A model generated the notes under the pieces. That model was not told the origin of the DNA. It saw nothing but the letters and a program-made list of their open reading frames with translations, and did no database searches. A DNA stretch of 64,000 bases from Glycine soja. Taxonomy: Eukaryota > Streptophyta > Magnoliopsida > Fabales > Fabaceae. Location of the stretch: the NCBI RefSeq assembly GCF_004193775.1, contig NC_041021.1, positions 1,188,001-1,252,000 of the forward strand, read 5' to 3'. This document shows positions 49,175 through 62,348 of the stretch, one piece after another; the first letter of the stretch is position 1; every line of letters starts with the position of its first letter. Position numbers and translations under genes: made by a program.

Positions 49175-50281
49175 TAAAACAATATTATAATATTATCTTT
49201 TGTATATTTATTAAATTTATCTATTTACCTGTTTATCTATTTATTCATGTAAATTTCGCTTGAAATTTTTTAACTATCAGATCAAAACTTTAACTTCACA
49301 ATAACAGTTGATAAGATTTAATTCTGTAATATTTTCTTCAACAGTTTTGAGGCATTAGATTTTGTGACAGAGATTATTAATAAAGCCAGTGGATGTTGTG
49401 GATGTTCTAGACTAGTAACAAACTAAAATCTAATTTATATCTTCCTATTTTTTTAATCCACAATTTTAGTTTTCATATTTTTTTTATTGAGATATTTTAT
49501 CGCTCACTTTTAAAAAATTCTTAATTTTAGTCTTCTTATTTTTAATTGAGACATTTCATTTCTCATTTTTAAAAATTATGTAATTTTAATCTACTTTGTC
49601 AATTTTAGACTTAACTATGTATGTTTTTAATTTTTATTTTTTTAATAAATTAAACTTGCTAGTAATTAAATAATTAAAAAAATATATTTGTCATGTGAAT
49701 AATAAATAAATATGTATTAATCAATGTTTGTCACCTACTTAAATCAATATTTAAAATTGGACACAAGAATTAAAATTATGAATTTTTTAAAAGTAATAAA
49801 TGAAATATTTCAATGAAAAAAAATAAGAGGCTGACCTTTTTTTAAAAAATAAGGATAAGATGTTTCAATAAAATTTAGAAATCAAAATTATAAATTTAAA
49901 AAAATAAAGAGACGTTATAGCCAAATTTTTATAATAAAAAAATATACTATGATACATGGTGGAGCCCACAATATACACAAGGCACATGCTATTGAGGTTC
50001 CCTTATTCCATAAGTTACTTAAAAGACCCGAGATAGCGAAAAAGAGTCCATAATAGAAAACCCTTAATATCCTAAAATTCCTTCATAGAAAAGTACTCAC
50101 CCTAAACCCAAAAGGTCAATTTACCAATTTATTTTTTTTATAGTTCCCATGCACTTAACGTAAGAAATCCTTCACCTTCACTTCTAAAATCTCTCTTTTC
50201 CCAAATCCACCAATCTCACTCACACACAAATCAGAATTCACACCCACATACCAACACAATCTCTCTGAATTGAAACCCACC
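47772..50281. other. Intergenic and upstream region of the first HRGP gene
   Basis: Mostly AT-rich non-coding DNA with an (ATT)n run at about 49147-49172. A single exon-like relic on the minus strand near 48550-48620 is discussed as a finding. The last 150 bp before 50282 are CT/CA-rich and resemble a 5' UTR. Confidence 0.45.
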
Positions 50282-50707
50282 ATGTTGATTAAAGGGCATC
50301 AAATTAAGGCACCAATTTTGGTCCTCAATTTGTTCCTTGTCCTAATTTGTTCCACAGCTTCTTCCGTCAACGTTGTTGAATCAAGGAAACTTGATGAGAC
50401 CACTCCAGTGCCTGCCACAAACGGTACTGAAGAAAAGTGTGGATCATGTGGTGGTACCACTTATCCGTCGCCACCGCCACCGTTACTACCACCACCGTCG
50501 CCACCACCGCCTTCACCAAAGAAAACACCACCCTCTCAGTATTGTCCGCCACCACCACCGTCATCGTTCATATACATCACGGGGCCGCCGGGGAACTTGT
50601 ATCCGGTCGACGAGAATTTCAGCGGAGCCACCAGCCATCACCGGAGCTTCGCCGCCGTGTTGATGCCACTTTTGGTTGGCTTGTTTAGCACGCTAGCGTT
50701 TTTGTGA
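50282..50707 (+). CDS. Secreted proline-rich (extensin-like) glycoprotein, probably GPI-anchored
   Basis: Single exon, 141 residues, starting at the ATG at 50282. A hydrophobic signal peptide spans about residues 8-28 (APILVLNLFLVLICSTASS). The mature part has CGSCGG, then a proline-rich core with YPSPPPP, PPPSPPPPSPKK and CPPPPPSS, whose Ser-Pro runs are typical sites of Pro hydroxylation and O-glycosylation. NGT and NFS sequons are present. The C-terminus (SFAAVLMPLLVGLFSTLAFL) is a hydrophobic tail after small residues, as expected for GPI attachment. It should act at the plasma membrane and cell wall; no specific function is known. Architecture resembles the gene at 61866. The leader (50150-50281) is CA/CT-rich. 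Identification as an HRGP rests on composition and layout, not a named family match. Confidence 0.88.
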   Translation: MLIKGHQIKAPILVLNLFLVLICSTASSVNVVESRKLDETTPVPATNGTEEKCGSCGGTTYPSPPPPLLPPPSPPPPSPKKTPPSQYCPPPPPSSFIYITGPPGNLYPVDENFSGATSHHRSFAAVLMPLLVGLFSTLAFL

Positions 50708-53700
50708 TTTGCTTGTGATGAAGAAGGTAATTAATTAATAATCACCATGTATCATTCAGATCATTCTAAATTCAGTGAAAGAATTTTATGGTTTATGATG
50801 TTATTGTTATATTTATGAATACCAAGAATTTACATAAGGTACGGCATGGAGAATTTTGTAATCGGTAATTAGTGTTTGACACTATGCTCTCTTCTTCTTT
50901 TTATTATGTGATCACAGCCTGTTCAATGATAACAATCTCTCTTGTAATTCTCTGTCAATTTTTTATTAAAAAAAAACGCCTTTTTTTTATATAAAAAAAT
51001 GTATGTCTCATATTAGGAACTCCAATTTATTTTATCACATAATAAATTAATATTTGAAACTGAACTTTATTAATTTTAATGGTCGGATATGCATGCAATT
51101 TCTTTTGAAACTGTAGAGGATGGGGATCAATTCATTTTTCATCTTAACAAATTTAATTTTCAGATGCACTGGTAATCCCAATTTTCCCAATCTCAATTAA
51201 TTAGAAACCAGAGAAGTTTGAGAGTAACATATTTTTAATACACTACTACGAATATATTTTTATTATTAACTAAAAATTATTAAAAATAATATTTTTTATG
51301 GATGTCATTTTTTATTTAACGAGGCTTTCTTTTAATTTTACATTTTCAATAAATTTTAACTAATAAAAAATATGATAAAAAGTGTTATTGACACACATGT
51401 TAAAAACTAATTAGAAATTAATTGTTAATTAGTTTTAATATAATTATTATGAAATCCAAGTTTTACTATATAACTCAACCTATAATTAAATAATAGTGTA
51501 ATGAAAAATTATATTATAACTCTAATTAGTCTCAATATTATTTTTCCACGTAATTTAATTTCCCGAAATGTGAAAAAAGGGATGAATGGTTATTGATGGA
51601 TCAAACAAGAAAGTCGGTGCTGATCAAAATCGAGTGCTAGCTGGAATTTCTGCATTATTAAAATAAATAATGTTGAATTGTTGACCTATATCATTAATTA
51701 TGTTGAATACAACGGCTCATCCACCACCTTCATCAGCTCCATACCATTGCTTTCACATTGCTGTCTCAATTATACACAAAGTTCATTGTTGATAATAATG
51801 GTATTCTTAGGTTCGGCGTAGCCTATCTATACAAATAACACATACCAAATAATGGATAGCAGAAATAAGAGAAGCATTCACCCCAATTCACTTTTGAATT
51901 TCCAGTTGTTAATTTAGATTTAATTAGAAAAGGATTAATAAAGTAATGCTTGTGATTTGTGAACAGCATATACGGAAGTAACACACACTGAAGTCTTGTG
52001 GATAATTATACTCTCATAACACTTTTATGATACTTTTTACAATTTAAAAGAGAAATGTTTTTTTTTTCTTTGGATAAGATGAATAATGTAATAAAGAGAA
52101 AAAAAATATTATAATAAATCATTATAAGAATAATATTACTCAAATTTTATTTCACCAAATGTATTAGTTGCAGAGGAAGTCTCACAGTTATTTCTTCAAG
52201 TATACCGGCCAAAGAAAAGAAAAGAAAAGAAAAGAGAAGTTTTGAATTTTTTGTTTGTTTAATATTGGCAGCAGTTAGAGAGAAATTTTGACATTTAGGA
52301 TGATTATCCGTAGGATTCATAGAATGAATAGTTACCTAAGATTAGTTAGTGCTTATTATTCTATACATAACAGTAGCTCTGTATCAGAACTTATAATTAT
52401 CCTTATTAAAAGGTTAATCAAAATTATGAAAAAAAAACAACAAGCAGAGAGGACCAAACTCTTTAGACAAGCCACGTTTGAATGTGCAATATCATCTTTA
52501 TCGTTTTATAAGTGGATGAAAGCGGAGTAGTGACCTTAAAGAATAATAATCTGTTGGATCCTGATGTCAGAGTTCAATTCATGTTTGTGAAATCAAAAGA
52601 GTCATTTATGTCAGTGGCTTGAAACATCAACTTCGGTTACACCAACCATGCATAGAGTGGGGACCCATTAATGGTTGATGTTTGGCAAGTTTAGCCTATT
52701 TGTCTCTATCTTTTCACTGTTTGATCCCTATCACCCCACTAAAGAAAATTCCAGTAGAGAAAATTTCAGTGGGAACATGGCTTTTAGTTTTGAAAATTGT
52801 TTGTGACTCTCGATATCTTATCTAACAATTAAATAAAATGTGTTAGGGACGTGTTTAAAATGAATGATGTTCATGTATTATTACTTTTTAATTTTATTGG
52901 CCGCATAAATTACATAATCTAATGGATTAAGTCAAAACTTTTTTGTATGTCCTTGAGTTCTATTGAAAATACCCCACTATAATTGTTTAGTGTAGAAATG
53001 CATTTAAGCAGTACTAGTAATAAATTAATTACTGTTTTGGAATGTTTATCCAAAAGAGGAGAACTTTTACTTTTCATAACACAGGACAAAATGTCACTAA
53101 ACCAAACTATTGACAAGTTGTTTGCTATTTTTCATTTTCATTTCACACCTAACCAATTACATATTATACATTTAAATACAATAAAGTAACTTATATTTGA
53201 TTATATGTTAGATATAGAAACATATAGAAATTATTGATGAGCTTTCACTCACACTCTTAATAGGACTGATCACCGACATTGTATTCCCTGTGACTAATAA
53301 TTCGTTTACCGGTACAATCTATTACTCACGATTGGTCTTAATAATTAGCTATTAAAATAATTATGATTATTTTTTAATACCTTTTTACATTTTTTTTGTA
53401 CTTCGTTATAGTGGTTAATAATTTATATTGACTAATTGTCTAAAAATACATTTATATTGACTAATTAACAACTAGTTTTTCTGAGTTATAAGGTTTTCTT
53501 ATGTGTTTTCAATTTATTATTTAAATATTAATTAGCTACTAATATATTTGAAAAATAAGCGTAACTGGATATGTTCTAAATTAGTATGCAATTATGTTAA
53601 ATATTTATTAAATTTTTTTTATCACTTATAATACTTCTATCATGTTCAAGTAAATTGTCTCTAGTAAAAATTTCTTATATGATTCATACAAAAAAAAGGA

Positions 53701-55736
53701 AGAAAAAACAGCTAAAAAGAGAAACAGAGTCATATAAATAAGTATAGAAAAGTGTTTTTACCAAAAATAAAAAGTGTAGAAAAGTGTATCAGTGTATAAA
53801 AATACAAGACTGCAATTATAATTTTCTATAATTGCTTAAGTGGCATTATTCAGACAAATCCCACCACCCTTTATAGATCACTAACGACATTCATTAAAAA
53901 AGAACAAATAAGCTTAAAGGCAACGAGTTTGTCAGTTTAACCTCATTTGTTTGCAACACTCTGTTGAGGACTAGCTTGAGAAGACATCACTTAATATTAG
54001 GTGTGATTGAAACTGGTGCACCTATGTTCAAGGGTGTAATTATTTAGGGCGTTGTATGGCATGCATCAAAGTGTATATGGAGTAGTTTATTTTTTGCTTG
54101 TCTTTTTTGAGTGGAGGTAAAAAAAACTAACTGTTCCCACATAGTAACAAAGAATTACAGGCTTGGTAAATATGAGATTTAGGAGAAACATTGCACTTAT
54201 TTTCTCTTGAATGATGCATGTGTCGCATATCATCGTTGATATATAAGAGTTGACCTTGCAATAGTTAACGTTACAAAATAACTAACTAACTATTTATTTG
54301 CTATTTTTATAAATATTAATTTTTGTTAGTTTTGTTAAAAATATCGGTAAAAAGATTTGAATCCGTAATCTTTTTCCTCCTCTTATATCTTAAGCTTTAT
54401 TTTATAACCATTAGGTCAATAAGTGCTCATGATAGTAGACCTATTGCGAATGATTATGCAGTGTTAAGGTTATGAACAGTAAGATCTAATACCAAGTTCA
54501 AAGTTGCTCACTTGCTCTTAACCCTTCATGTGATTTTTTAAAATTAAATTTTAATTTCATATATAATTATACAGTTTAAATTTAATTTTCTCATTCTTAT
54601 ATAAAATACATCCTCTGGTGGTCAGATATGTATGTTGGTAAGAAGGATCTACAGTATACAAATGTTAACAAATCAAAGCAGAATGTGTTTTCTCTACAAT
54701 ATGGAGATCTAATGCCATATCTTAAGTCTTAATATAAGAAAGACAGGGTTAATTTTATCTAGTTCACTGTCATTCCTCACTTTTCATCTAGAAAGCAATT
54801 CGCTGCTTCTGCAAAATAAAATTGGAGAATATGAAAGAATGTATAATAGATATGCGAGAAGGGATAACTAAAATTAGGTATCTAGTGTTATAACAAAAGC
54901 CATTACCTATTTAACTTGCAGGAGAGAAGACTAGTTGAGTAACCGGGAAATTGCTAATGTAAATCCGAGAATAGCATGATGGCTGATATTCTACGAACAG
55001 AACATAACTGAATTTTGATAAATAAATACAAACTTGTAAAGACAAATAAAACATAAAGAAGGGGTTAAATTGTGTTCTATAAAAACTTCAATTTCACAAA
55101 CATTTTCTTAATGAAAAAACACTTTTAAGTACACGTTTACAAAAAACTTTAAGATTCACTGAGAGATAAGACGATGTTTCATGCTATAAACTGTCCATTG
55201 AATCTAAACCATGCTTTATGAAAAATACTTTGTAGGACAAAGAAATTTTTTATGACAACACCAACTATTCCTTTTAAATAAGTTGGCATTAATGAAATGT
55301 AAAAGAGAATGGGATGAACAAAAGTACATAATATTTTTTTTAAAAAAATATTGTGCTAGTTCATCTCACACGCAACTCTATTATTCTTTTATAGTTATAT
55401 TTTGTCTGAGTTGTGCTTAATCTCACACTTAATTTAGTGAGGATTGTACTTAATTAATATAACATGTGATAGTTATAACAAAATCTTGAATGGCAAATTT
55501 TATATATATGGTCAGTCTGAGCATTACTTTAAATCTGCATTGGATGCCCTATGAGACTGGAAATTCTTGAAGCTCACGTCTACTCTCTCTTGTTTTGGTA
55601 TTCTAATCAAGTGTTTTAAATTAAGTACGATTATCACTAAGACCACAAATTATGTGATGAAAGATTAATAGAATCATATTTCATTAAAGCCAATGTATTT
55701 AGTTCATAACCTTTATATTAAGACAAATACTCTGTA
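50708..55736. other. 3' flank and AT-rich intergenic DNA
   Basis: 3' UTR of the HRGP gene for roughly 200-300 bp, then AT-rich DNA with no supportable gene. It includes an (AAAGA)n microsatellite at 52211-52237. Short open frames at 52288-52530 (+) and 52919-53189 (both strands) are not convincing. Confidence 0.5.
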
Positions 55737-55770
55737 CCCCCCCCCCCCCCCCCCCCCCCCCCACCCCCCC
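55737..55770. repeat. Poly(C) tract
   Basis: A run of 26 C, then A, then 7 C, on the plus strand, in otherwise AT-rich DNA. Such homopolymers are rare and unstable, and the true length may differ from the assembled one. On the complement it is a G-run able to form G-quadruplex structure. Confidence 0.9.
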
Positions 55771-58700
55771 ATTCTTGTTTTTTCCTTTCGTGAGTCTAAA
55801 TAAAATGTCTCAAAAATATAAGAAAACTTAGCTCATGCAAAAGTTTGTGATCGAGAGTATTAGAATGAAATAGTGCTTTTTGATTGGGATTGAAGAAAGT
55901 TTCAACATAGAAGGTTGAGGTCATATGGGCTACTGAAAGTGTGCTTTTCGGGATGGAGAATTATTGTAAACAGATTCACTTTGAAAATTGAAATGCCTTT
56001 GAGAAATATTATTAGTTTACATATATACTTTAATTTATTTGTCATTTTAGTCCAGACAATGTCTAAGGTGACGAAGGCTGATAGGTGGTTTAGAGTGACG
56101 AAGTATTTTATGATCATTAGATATACTAGTTAAATATTTAATGGTTCTGATTGTTTCAGTTTTTAACATTTAATTTTGTTTTGCATGTTATTTTTCATAT
56201 TACTTTACTACCCCTCTGTCTAATCTTCTGCCATCTTTCAGTCTTTACCTTTAAACAATATTGTTGGGGTTCAACTCTCGTCCACCACGGTCATTTGTCA
56301 CAATCCAAACACTGCTATTCAGGCTAATGAACCAATCCAAGAAAAAACCAAGAGCCCCACCAGATTCTACTGTATATAATGCGTGAATCACACCCTAGAA
56401 GACACTGAAGTTGTTGCCTGATGCTTAATTCCTCCATTTCAATTTAAAGATTTGCTTCACAATTAGATCTAATTTACACTTAGAACAGCTCCTAAACGCT
56501 GTTACACACGCCACGCTACGTGCTCGTTCCTTAGGTTTTTAATTACTTTTTAATGAGGGGATCTAATGTCATGTCAAGTTTTAAAAAATATATGTATAAA
56601 AGAATAAACTGGTTTAGCCTCTTATTCCCGGTAGAAAAAAAAACTTTCCCACCCTAAACCACCTATCTTACTTTCCCACCTTAAACATCGTCTTTAGTCA
56701 TTTGATTTTATTTTTACAATTGGAAATTTAGCTATATGAAGACAATGTGAGTATTTAACATTAGAGAGACTCAAATCACACATAAACTAAATTATAAGGA
56801 TAAAAAAATGCAATAAAGCCTATAAAAAATATTATTGTTCGTTAAGTTAAAATTTGAGATTACTTAAACTCCCATCAAACAACATTAATACGAAAATATA
56901 TATATTACTCTAAAACCTAAATATATTATTGTATACCTTTTATTAGCACATGCACAATGCAAATTAATAAGTCATTAGTTCGGGTAGAAATTAACATAAA
57001 TTTTTTTAACAAGATTTTAAGTTTAAATTTTGTAAATAAAAAATGTTATTAGGAAAGAATATTTCATTAAAGATTATCAATCAATTTTTTTATAAAGATA
57101 AGTTATTACAAAATCGTAGATATTTTACATCAATAACATCGTAGAAAATTTTCTAACTAAATTTTCATTGAAATTTATTTTAAGGGTTTAATCTTTATAT
57201 TCCTTTTTCAAGTAAAAAATTAAATTAAATATATAAATTGAGAAAAAATAAATAACAATTTAATTCATTCAAACAAGTTATAATCAAATTAATCAACCTA
57301 GGTAAACATAGACATAAGCAGTTACAAACAAGGGTTGAGTATAGTGAAAAAAATTAGTCTCCCATGACATGAAGAACCAATTTTAAAATCCTTGTAAAAA
57401 ATACACATTTAATGTTCAATCATGTCTCGGTCTCAACTGTCTCCAAAGGAAAAGACTAATAAAAAGTCAAAAATAAAAAACATAAGGAAATAATTCATTT
57501 GATTGGCTCACATTTTTACATCACTTGTATACACAATGATTGTTCATTTCTACTAAAGAATTAGTTATTGTAGGTAATTTTATAATTTCTTTTAAGAAAA
57601 ATGTTAACCAATACTTTAAGTGTATTGGTTAAGAAATGAAAAATTAATTTTTTTTATTAAAAATGATGATTAATACATTTGTTCTATGATTTTCAATACA
57701 CCTCAACATAATTCCAAATAAAAACTTCCTAAACTCATTTTACTCGACTTAGTGGTGAGGATCGGAGTTTGGGTAGCTTTTAACCAATATATTGATTAGC
57801 AAGACTCGTATTTTTATTAATTTTAACTGAAATTTTGTTTAAAAAATAATATATATTGAAATATTTTTAAAGATCTTTCTAGTCGATCAAATATGATAAT
57901 CTAGAAGAATTAAATAGGATGTGTTTGATTGTGTTTTTATTTTTTTAGATTATAAAGACAATTTTTAAATGATTTTTAGAAAACATAAATATAGCAAGAT
58001 GTAAAAGTACAAAAAATAACATGAATAATAGAAAAATAATCATAAAAACCAAAATAACCTAGAAATTTCTAGCTTTTTGATTTTTGAAAACTAATTATGA
58101 AAATAAATTAATTTTGAAAGCAATTTTAAATAGTAAGTATTTTCGTTTTTCATTTTTAAATAGAAAATGGTATTCAAAAACAAAAACCAAAGAGTCACTT
58201 AATTCTGAATTTATTATCCATAAAAGAGTTAGAAGTTTTACTAATTTTTTCCTTTTTTACCAAGTTGAAGAGTTATCCATCCGTAAAAGCTTGTGGTTCT
58301 AATTCTAATATCTTGAACTAAATATATATGGCTTATTTGGCATGGGAATCTTGTGCACTCAGAGACATGTGCATGAACCCAAAGAAGAAAACAAAACTAA
58401 TTAGAATCTTTTGAAATGTTCAACTGATTTGGAATCACATATTGGTAGCTATAACCACTATCACACGTCAAATAAGTGTGTGTTTAGGAACAAGAAACCA
58501 ACTACATGCATGGTCTTTTTCCACCTACACAAAGAGATTCAGTAAAACTAAAAATTAGCACCCCCCCACCTAATTCACCTTTAATTTCGTTGATGCTATG
58601 ATATTTTTAACCCAAATTCGTTTTACTTAATATTTGGGACTAAATTCTTATTAAGCACCATAAGAAAAAACCAAGTTCACTATTATAAGTATTATTTGAA

Positions 58701-59950
58701 TGTAGACATTTGGGTCAAATATTGAACATTAAAGTATTAGGCATTGCAGCTTTCTTTCATTGTAGCAGCCAACAAAGTGAGGCTATGTGACACAACATGG
58801 TGTTTCGGTTATGGGGCACGCGTCTAATCATTCATTCTCACACATTATTTTTTTTTCTCCAGCTGTTCTTCAATTTTCTTTCTTGCGTATGGAATGGGTT
58901 TTGGTGATTTGTATTACACTTGTGAAGTCAGCAAATTGGACACTAGCTTCAATTTTCTTTCTTGCGTATTGTCCACATGCTCCCTCTATGATTTGATTCT
59001 CCCAGTCCTCGAAACAACCCTGTTTTGATTAAATCCAAGAATCTATACCTAGAAAAGTTCATAACTAATCTATATTTAGATAATTAGATGCAATAACAGT
59101 AACAGTTAGGTCTCTACATATTATGATGAAAGAAACTGAACTTTTAGTCTATAATGTGGTTGGGACCATTTCATCCAAGTTCTTATTTCGATAACTAAAG
59201 TATAGTTAATTCAATGACAGTATATATATATGAATGTAATTGTTTATCAAATAAATAATTGTGCTTAAGACATAACTGCATTGAAGAATTAGAAAAATTA
59301 TAAAAATGACAAAATGACAAAATTGACCTTAGAGTTTGAAGCTTTATTTATAATAAAAATTACATCAGTATAGAGTATGCTGAGTTTGTACTTTAATTTG
59401 TAGCTTCCTTCATAAAAAGTTGTGATGAAAGATTTGTAACTTGGTCCATCCGAAGCATATTATATTTTGAGGGGGTTGTGCTGTTTTATTTATATTTTTC
59501 TCTCCTTAAAAGACGAAAAGAAGTCGTGTAATATATCTCGAGCATCAACATATATATATATGTCATATTTCTAATATATTTTATATTAACTAAAATCTAT
59601 TAAATTGTATTCTGTTAAAAAAATTGTATTGAGTTCTATTGTAATAAAACCTATATAAATTAATTCCACTTAAAAATAAAAATATAATAAATAAAAAATT
59701 ATAATAAAAATATAATAAATAAAAAATTATACTCGTACCATACAAGCATTTCTAACAAAAAAAATATTATACAAATATCTCACTTATATATGATGGCGTG
59801 AAGACCGGGGCTCGAGATAGCTTTTGGTCTTCCATTATTCAGCAAAGAGTACTTTTAGTGAAAAAGATTTTGTGAAGAAAAGATAAAAATAAAGGCTATA
59901 TTAATAATAACGAGCTTTTTAGTTTGAAAAAAAAGTCTAAATAAACTTTT

Positions 59951-60001
<51 letters not shown>

Positions 60002-61690
60002 TAACTTTGCTAAAAAAAATTTATGGAGTAACAATGTAAGATAATTTACACTGTAATTTAATGACAGACTTATGTAAAATAAATTTATTAAATTTTATGA
60101 TAATTATTTTAAAGATCGTATTAGTAATAATTTATAATTAAATAATAATATAAAATTACAGTATATGACCATTAAATTCATGATTTTTTCCTTCTTTTCA
60201 TTATATATATTTTATTTATACTTGTATCCTTTAATGTATCACCTTTTTATAAAAAGTATTGAGGGAATATAGTTGCTATTCATTTGGAGATAAACTGGCC
60301 TTACTAGTGACTAATGAATATGACAGCATACAAATTAAATTAAAGTGTGCATCATTGTGATGATTTGTTTATTGATGAAAAGATGTGTATTCCATAATGT
60401 CATTGTCTATCCATTATTACATGCTCAACATACAACTTAACGCGGCATATCATATCACTATATATACGAGGCATGATTTGCTATGATACTATATATTATT
60501 TTCACCAAAATATCAAGGATGGAAAAAGGTGCATATGATACTTATAAAAAAAACATGAGCAGTTTTACTAAAATCACAAATGGAGTTTGGGATGGACATC
60601 AAAACTTCATCAATTATCATATACTCTTCAAATTTATTGTTTCATTTATTTATCTTGATTGGGTTTTCGGTCTTGTTCATCACTCCATAACAACTGCATG
60701 TCCCTTAACTGAAATTATATTAGCTAAAATTTTGAACTTAGCTTAGTAAAAAAAAGAGTTAATGTATTAGTATTGAAGGAAAGGGCACTGAATTGAAGTT
60801 CATATACCCGTCAAATGATTTAGTATTGTACTTTAAATCAAAGAAGTACATATATAGTTCAAATAAAGTTTGAATTCCAAGAAATTTTCTCCCCTAGCTG
60901 GTCAGGTAGGCCTGGCTAAATATATTAATTATACTTCTAATTTCGAAGAAACATAATTCTTCAAGGCCCGAGGCATATGTGGCAAGAGTCTTTTTTTTTT
61001 TTTTTATATTACTTTTTAGAGTTGAAGCTAGCTGTGACCTGTCAAATTAAGTAATTTCATTTAATTTGAAGATGCTATTGAAATAACATTTGAAAATTGA
61101 AAATGGAAGTTTCTTTCTATTGAACCAACCCCCACCCTTTTGTTTACAATCAATTGAGACCAGAGTTTGATCGTATTTTATAACATCATGGGTTTTGTTA
61201 TGAATCCTTCCTTTTTGTCGTAGGCATATCATGTGCAATCATTATTATTCTTTGTAAACAAACAATACAAGTGTTTTTTCTATACTAATCTTAATTTCCA
61301 ATACCTCAAATGAAGGAGTTTGCTGTCCTGCAGCCTCACCACCCATCACCAACTCCACTTTGATTTTTCCTCTGTCCAATTAAATGCAACTAAACCGTTT
61401 TTGGTATCTATTTATTACCATTAGGGTACGTAATAATTAACAACTCAATAAACCGAATTTTTTACTAAAATTTTCTTAATCATTATTTTGAGAACAATGA
61501 ATAGCTAAACCTAAAAAAGGCACCAACTAACTAAAGCAAAGTTCATTTAAGTAGTGTCATTAATTACCATGACCAAAAATTTTAACATCTCCGAAGTACA
61601 TGCTTGACTTCTCCTTAATCACATCCAAGTCGCTATAACTTCACTTTCAATTCTTAGCAATATGTAGCATTGTTTTCCGTTGCTGAAAAT
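55771..61690. other. Intergenic DNA
   Basis: Mostly AT-rich. A less AT-rich stretch at about 56200-56560 has no clear open frame. A 23-bp sequence occurs at 58868-58890 and again at 58947-58969. A (TA)n run lies at about 59954-59994. Open frames at 58084, 58787 and 60483 (+) lack recognisable domains. Confidence 0.45.
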
Positions 61691-61865
61691 ATGACATAAC
61701 ACACGTAGCCATCCAATAAGACCACCAGTTCACCACACACATTTCTTCAAACGCACTTCTTTCTTTCCTCACCTTAATTCTATTCACTCTCTCTCACTCA
61801 CAAGTCACACCCACTTGGTTCCTTCCCCCACCCAATTTTTTTTTCTCCTTTTTTCCCATCCAAAC
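61691..61865 (+). promoter_or_regulatory. Leader region of the second HRGP gene
   Basis: CT- and CA-rich sequence (CTCTCTCTCACTCACA near 61786) directly before the start codon, resembling the leader of the gene at 50282. The open frame continues upstream to a TTG at 61815, but there is no ATG there. Confidence 0.4.
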
Positions 61866-62348
61866 ATGTCCTCCACTCACCCAAAAAACCCAGCAACAAT
61901 AACAACATCCACTACTCTCATCTTGCTCTCAATTATACTCCTTTGTTTTCCAACAACCTCAAAATCCGACAACCCTCCATGCCCTTATCCATGTTACCCA
62001 CCACCCATTGGAACGGTTACTCCCACAACTCCTTCAGGTGGTTCCACTGTTCCACCAGCTCCACCTCAACCCGGATTACTATATCCACCACCTTCCGGGA
62101 ATTACCCTTATTACCCCACACCACCTTTCGGCGGCGGCGGTGTCGGCGGCAACGACGGTAGCGGTGGCGGTGGTTTTGGCACCCCACCACCACCGGACCC
62201 TATTCTACCCTACTTTCCATTCTACTACAGAAAGCCTCCTCACAAGCCAGAAGATAATTCAGCGTCAACAACCACTATGCACAAATGGACAGGGATGGTT
62301 GCTATTACTAGTCTATTATCTTCATCTTTGCTTCTTCTCTTTGTATAA
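61866..62348 (+). CDS. Secreted proline/glycine-rich glycoprotein, probably GPI-anchored
   Basis: Single exon, 160 residues, ATG at 61866. The N-terminus has a Thr-rich lead and a hydrophobic core (TTLILLSIILLCFPTTSKS), a signal peptide ending near residue 37. The mature protein starts with DNPPCPYPCYPPP, then Thr/Pro and Tyr/Pro segments (LLYPPPSGNYPYYPTPPFG), a Gly-rich loop (GGGGVGG and GSGGGGFG) and a second Pro cluster before YYRKPPHKPED. The C-terminus (MVAITSLLSSSLLLLFV) is a hydrophobic tail fitting a GPI signal. It is probably a cell-surface hydroxyproline-rich protein acting in the wall; its biochemical role is unknown. Layout (signal peptide, Cys pair, Pro-rich core, GPI tail, no intron) parallels the gene at 50282, though sequence identity looks limited. 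Confidence 0.85.
   Translation: MSSTHPKNPATITTSTTLILLSIILLCFPTTSKSDNPPCPYPCYPPPIGTVTPTTPSGGSTVPPAPPQPGLLYPPPSGNYPYYPTPPFGGGGVGGNDGSGGGGFGTPPPPDPILPYFPFYYRKPPHKPEDNSASTTTMHKWTGMVAITSLLSSSLLLLFV

Noticed and set aside
51241..51262. Possible second CACTA terminus (CACTACTACGAATA)
   Set aside because: No subterminal repeat array or partner end nearby; seven to eight matching bases are not enough.
60483..60746. 87-codon open frame on +
   Set aside because: AT-rich, no recognisable domain, no supporting promoter or splice structure.
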